Below, piece after piece: positions 62,163-64,000 of a stretch of DNA of 64,000 bases; the first letter of the stretch is position 1; every line of letters starts with the position of its first letter. The stretch is taken from positions 8,966,139 through 9,030,138 of the forward strand of contig OX246739.1 in assembly GCA_945910005.1 (NCBI GenBank), in the 5' to 3' direction. The translations under genes were made by a program, and so were the position numbers. The DNA comes from Isoperla grammatica (lineage: Eukaryota > Arthropoda > Insecta > Plecoptera > Perlodidae). Below the pieces are notes generated by a model, which saw nothing but the letters and a program-made list of their open reading frames with translations, did no database searches and was not told the origin of the DNA.

Positions 62163-63080
62163 ACCGCCTGTTGGACTCGATTGCTTTTTTATTCTCCACA
62201 GAGTTCGCTTTAATTTCAATCTCGCCCATCCCCTGCCCAGTTTCATACATTTTCATAATATTTTTTTGTCTGTTTACATCATCTTTTGCTGCGCTCATTT
62301 CTCATCTTGTTCTACTTCAACGGCGGATTTCGTTTTCATCCAATAAAGATATTCCAGGGGAAAACTTTTCTATTTTCCGTTCCGTATTCTTATTTCCATC
62401 ACCTGTTTGTTTGTTCTTTCTCGCCGTGTTATTGATTACCAGCGTTTCGTTTTTCCGCCTTGAGCCAACTCGGATCTGAGCTGAGTAAGCGAGACATCGC
62501 CGAGGCAGCCCTCACTGCCACTGACAGTTTACAGCGGTGGACCCAAGGGTAACATATCCGAATCCGAATCAACCTTTGTCTATGACACTATCCCATGGCA
62601 TCCAACAACAAGGAATGTCGCCTATAACTTTCCTCAGAGAATGTGACTAATTTTATGTTCTACATAGTAGGATTCTGAATAGTGAACAGCACTTTTCCCC
62701 TGTGACGGGCTAAAGGAGGTCGCTTATCCATGGCGGAAGTGGCTAGCGCACTTGAACATGGAGTATTCCGGTGGGAAAACGTGTTCTCTTGCTGCCTTAT
62801 ATTTGGGGTGGAAGCAGTCACTTGGAAGAAAGCTTTTGCTCTCTAACGCCAACATACAAACATTAAATGTAAAGTTTGCCAATAATTTCATGTCTGCTGA
62901 GGCCCCAAACATCTCACACTAATAATTACATATATAACTCGAAAAAATATTCAAGCTTACCAAGAATATGGATAATATGCTTTAACCACACTTTTACCAC
63001 CTACCTAATATAAACATTTTAGTGTTTTGTTTATTTCTATTTGTTAATGTTCATTCCATAATTTGTGATTTGTGTTCTCG
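62163..63080. other. Non-coding sequence
   Basis: No gene supported. GTGGCTAGCGCACTTGAA near 62740-62757 looks like an A box, but no B box follows, so I do not call a SINE. Confidence 0.4.
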
Positions 63081-63505
63081 CCTTGCCTTGCCTTGCCTTG
63101 CCTTGCCTTGCCTTGCCTTGCCTTGCCTTGCCTTGCCTTGCCTTGCCTTGCCTTGCCTTGCCTTGCCTTGCCTTGCCTTGCCTTGCCTTGCCTTGCCTTG
63201 CCTTGCCTTGCCTTGCCTTGCCTTGCCTTGCCTTGCCTTGCCTTGCCTTGCCTTGCCTTGCCTTGCCTTGCCTTGCCTTGCCTTGCCTTGCCTTGCCTTG
63301 CCTTGCCTTGCCTTGCCTTGCCTTGCCTTGCCTTGCCTTGCCTTGCCTTGCCTTGCCTTGCCTTGCCTTGCCTTGCCTTGCCTTGCCTTGCCTTGCCTTG
63401 CCTTGCCTTGCCTTGCCTTGCCTTGCCTTGCCTTGCCTTGCCTTGCCTTGCCTTGCCTTGCCTTGCCTTGCCTTGCCTTGCCTTGCCTTGCCTTGCCTTG
63501 CCTTG
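63081..63505. repeat. (CCTTG)n microsatellite, 85 perfect copies
   Basis: 425 bp of uninterrupted CCTTG. All frames are open because five is not a multiple of three and no stop arises; the predicted Leu-Ala-Leu-Pro-Cys and Gln-Gly-Lys-Ala-Arg polymers are artefacts. The perfection suggests very recent expansion or an assembly estimate of the copy number. Confidence 0.97.
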
Positions 63506-63577
63506 CCTGGTCGGACATGAACGAAGCGCGCGCCAGACTACGCGTAGAACCGACGCCTATACCGACGCCTTGACCGA
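63506..63577. other. GC-rich spacer between two arrays
   Basis: 72 bp of mostly unique sequence with several CG steps (GAAGCGCGCGCCAG, and CCGACGCC twice), unlike either neighbouring array. Confidence 0.7.

Positions 63578-64000
<423 letters not shown>

Noticed and set aside
61979..62479. 166-residue plus-strand frame
   Set aside because: Passes through a poly-G/A tract and then reads pyrimidine-rich sequence as hydrophobic residues; no domain or signal peptide at its start.

Overview
This window is non-coding-rich, AT-rich animal nuclear DNA, most likely from an insect or other arthropod. The reasons are the splice-site grammar of the few candidate exons, the mix of LTR element, PIF/Harbinger-like MITEs, tRNA-like SINE heads and LINE-type 3' tails, and the many simple repeats. 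There are no operons, ribosome binding sites, CRISPR arrays, complete tRNA or rRNA genes, and no complete conventional protein-coding gene. Most open frames are short and unsupported. The species cannot be named from the sequence alone.

The best-defined object is an LTR retrotransposon at 2936-7648 (4713 bp). It has 1.09 kb LTRs that differ, as far as I can see, by one T in a homopolymer. The ends are TG...CA, the flanking duplication is CGCA, and a tRNA-type primer site and short purine tract are in the expected places. Its interior encodes only a 235-residue lysine-rich coiled-coil protein and no protease, reverse transcriptase, RNase H or integrase. It therefore looks like a very young non-autonomous element that depends on enzymes supplied by another element.

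The rest is older repeat debris and unique sequence. There are four short DNA-transposon remnants with inverted ends (10304-10445, 10614-10804, 30780-30925, 37051-37351) and a hAT-like fragment (28452-28614). There is a possible Penelope-type GIY-YIG fragment (26383-26484). Several tRNA-like SINE heads occur (near 8.7, 12.5, 30.1, 30.4, 39.3, 53.7, 58.2 and 58.6 kb), along with a LINE-like 3' end with stem-loop and tail (60082-60145). Minisatellites lie at 622-733 and 20397-20524, and local tandem duplications at 36552 and 45410. A perfect 85-copy CCTTG array lies beside a roughly 57-copy TTTA array at the right edge.

The best evidence for a host gene is a first coding exon on the minus strand at 51260-51314: an ATG, a hydrophobic signal peptide, then a strong donor GTAAGT in phase 1. 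Its later exons would lie at lower coordinates, or outside the window. Islets of high GC near 46.8-47.0, 51.9-52.25, 57.9-58.15 and 61.9-62.1 kb are the other places where exons or promoters are plausible. None is proved.
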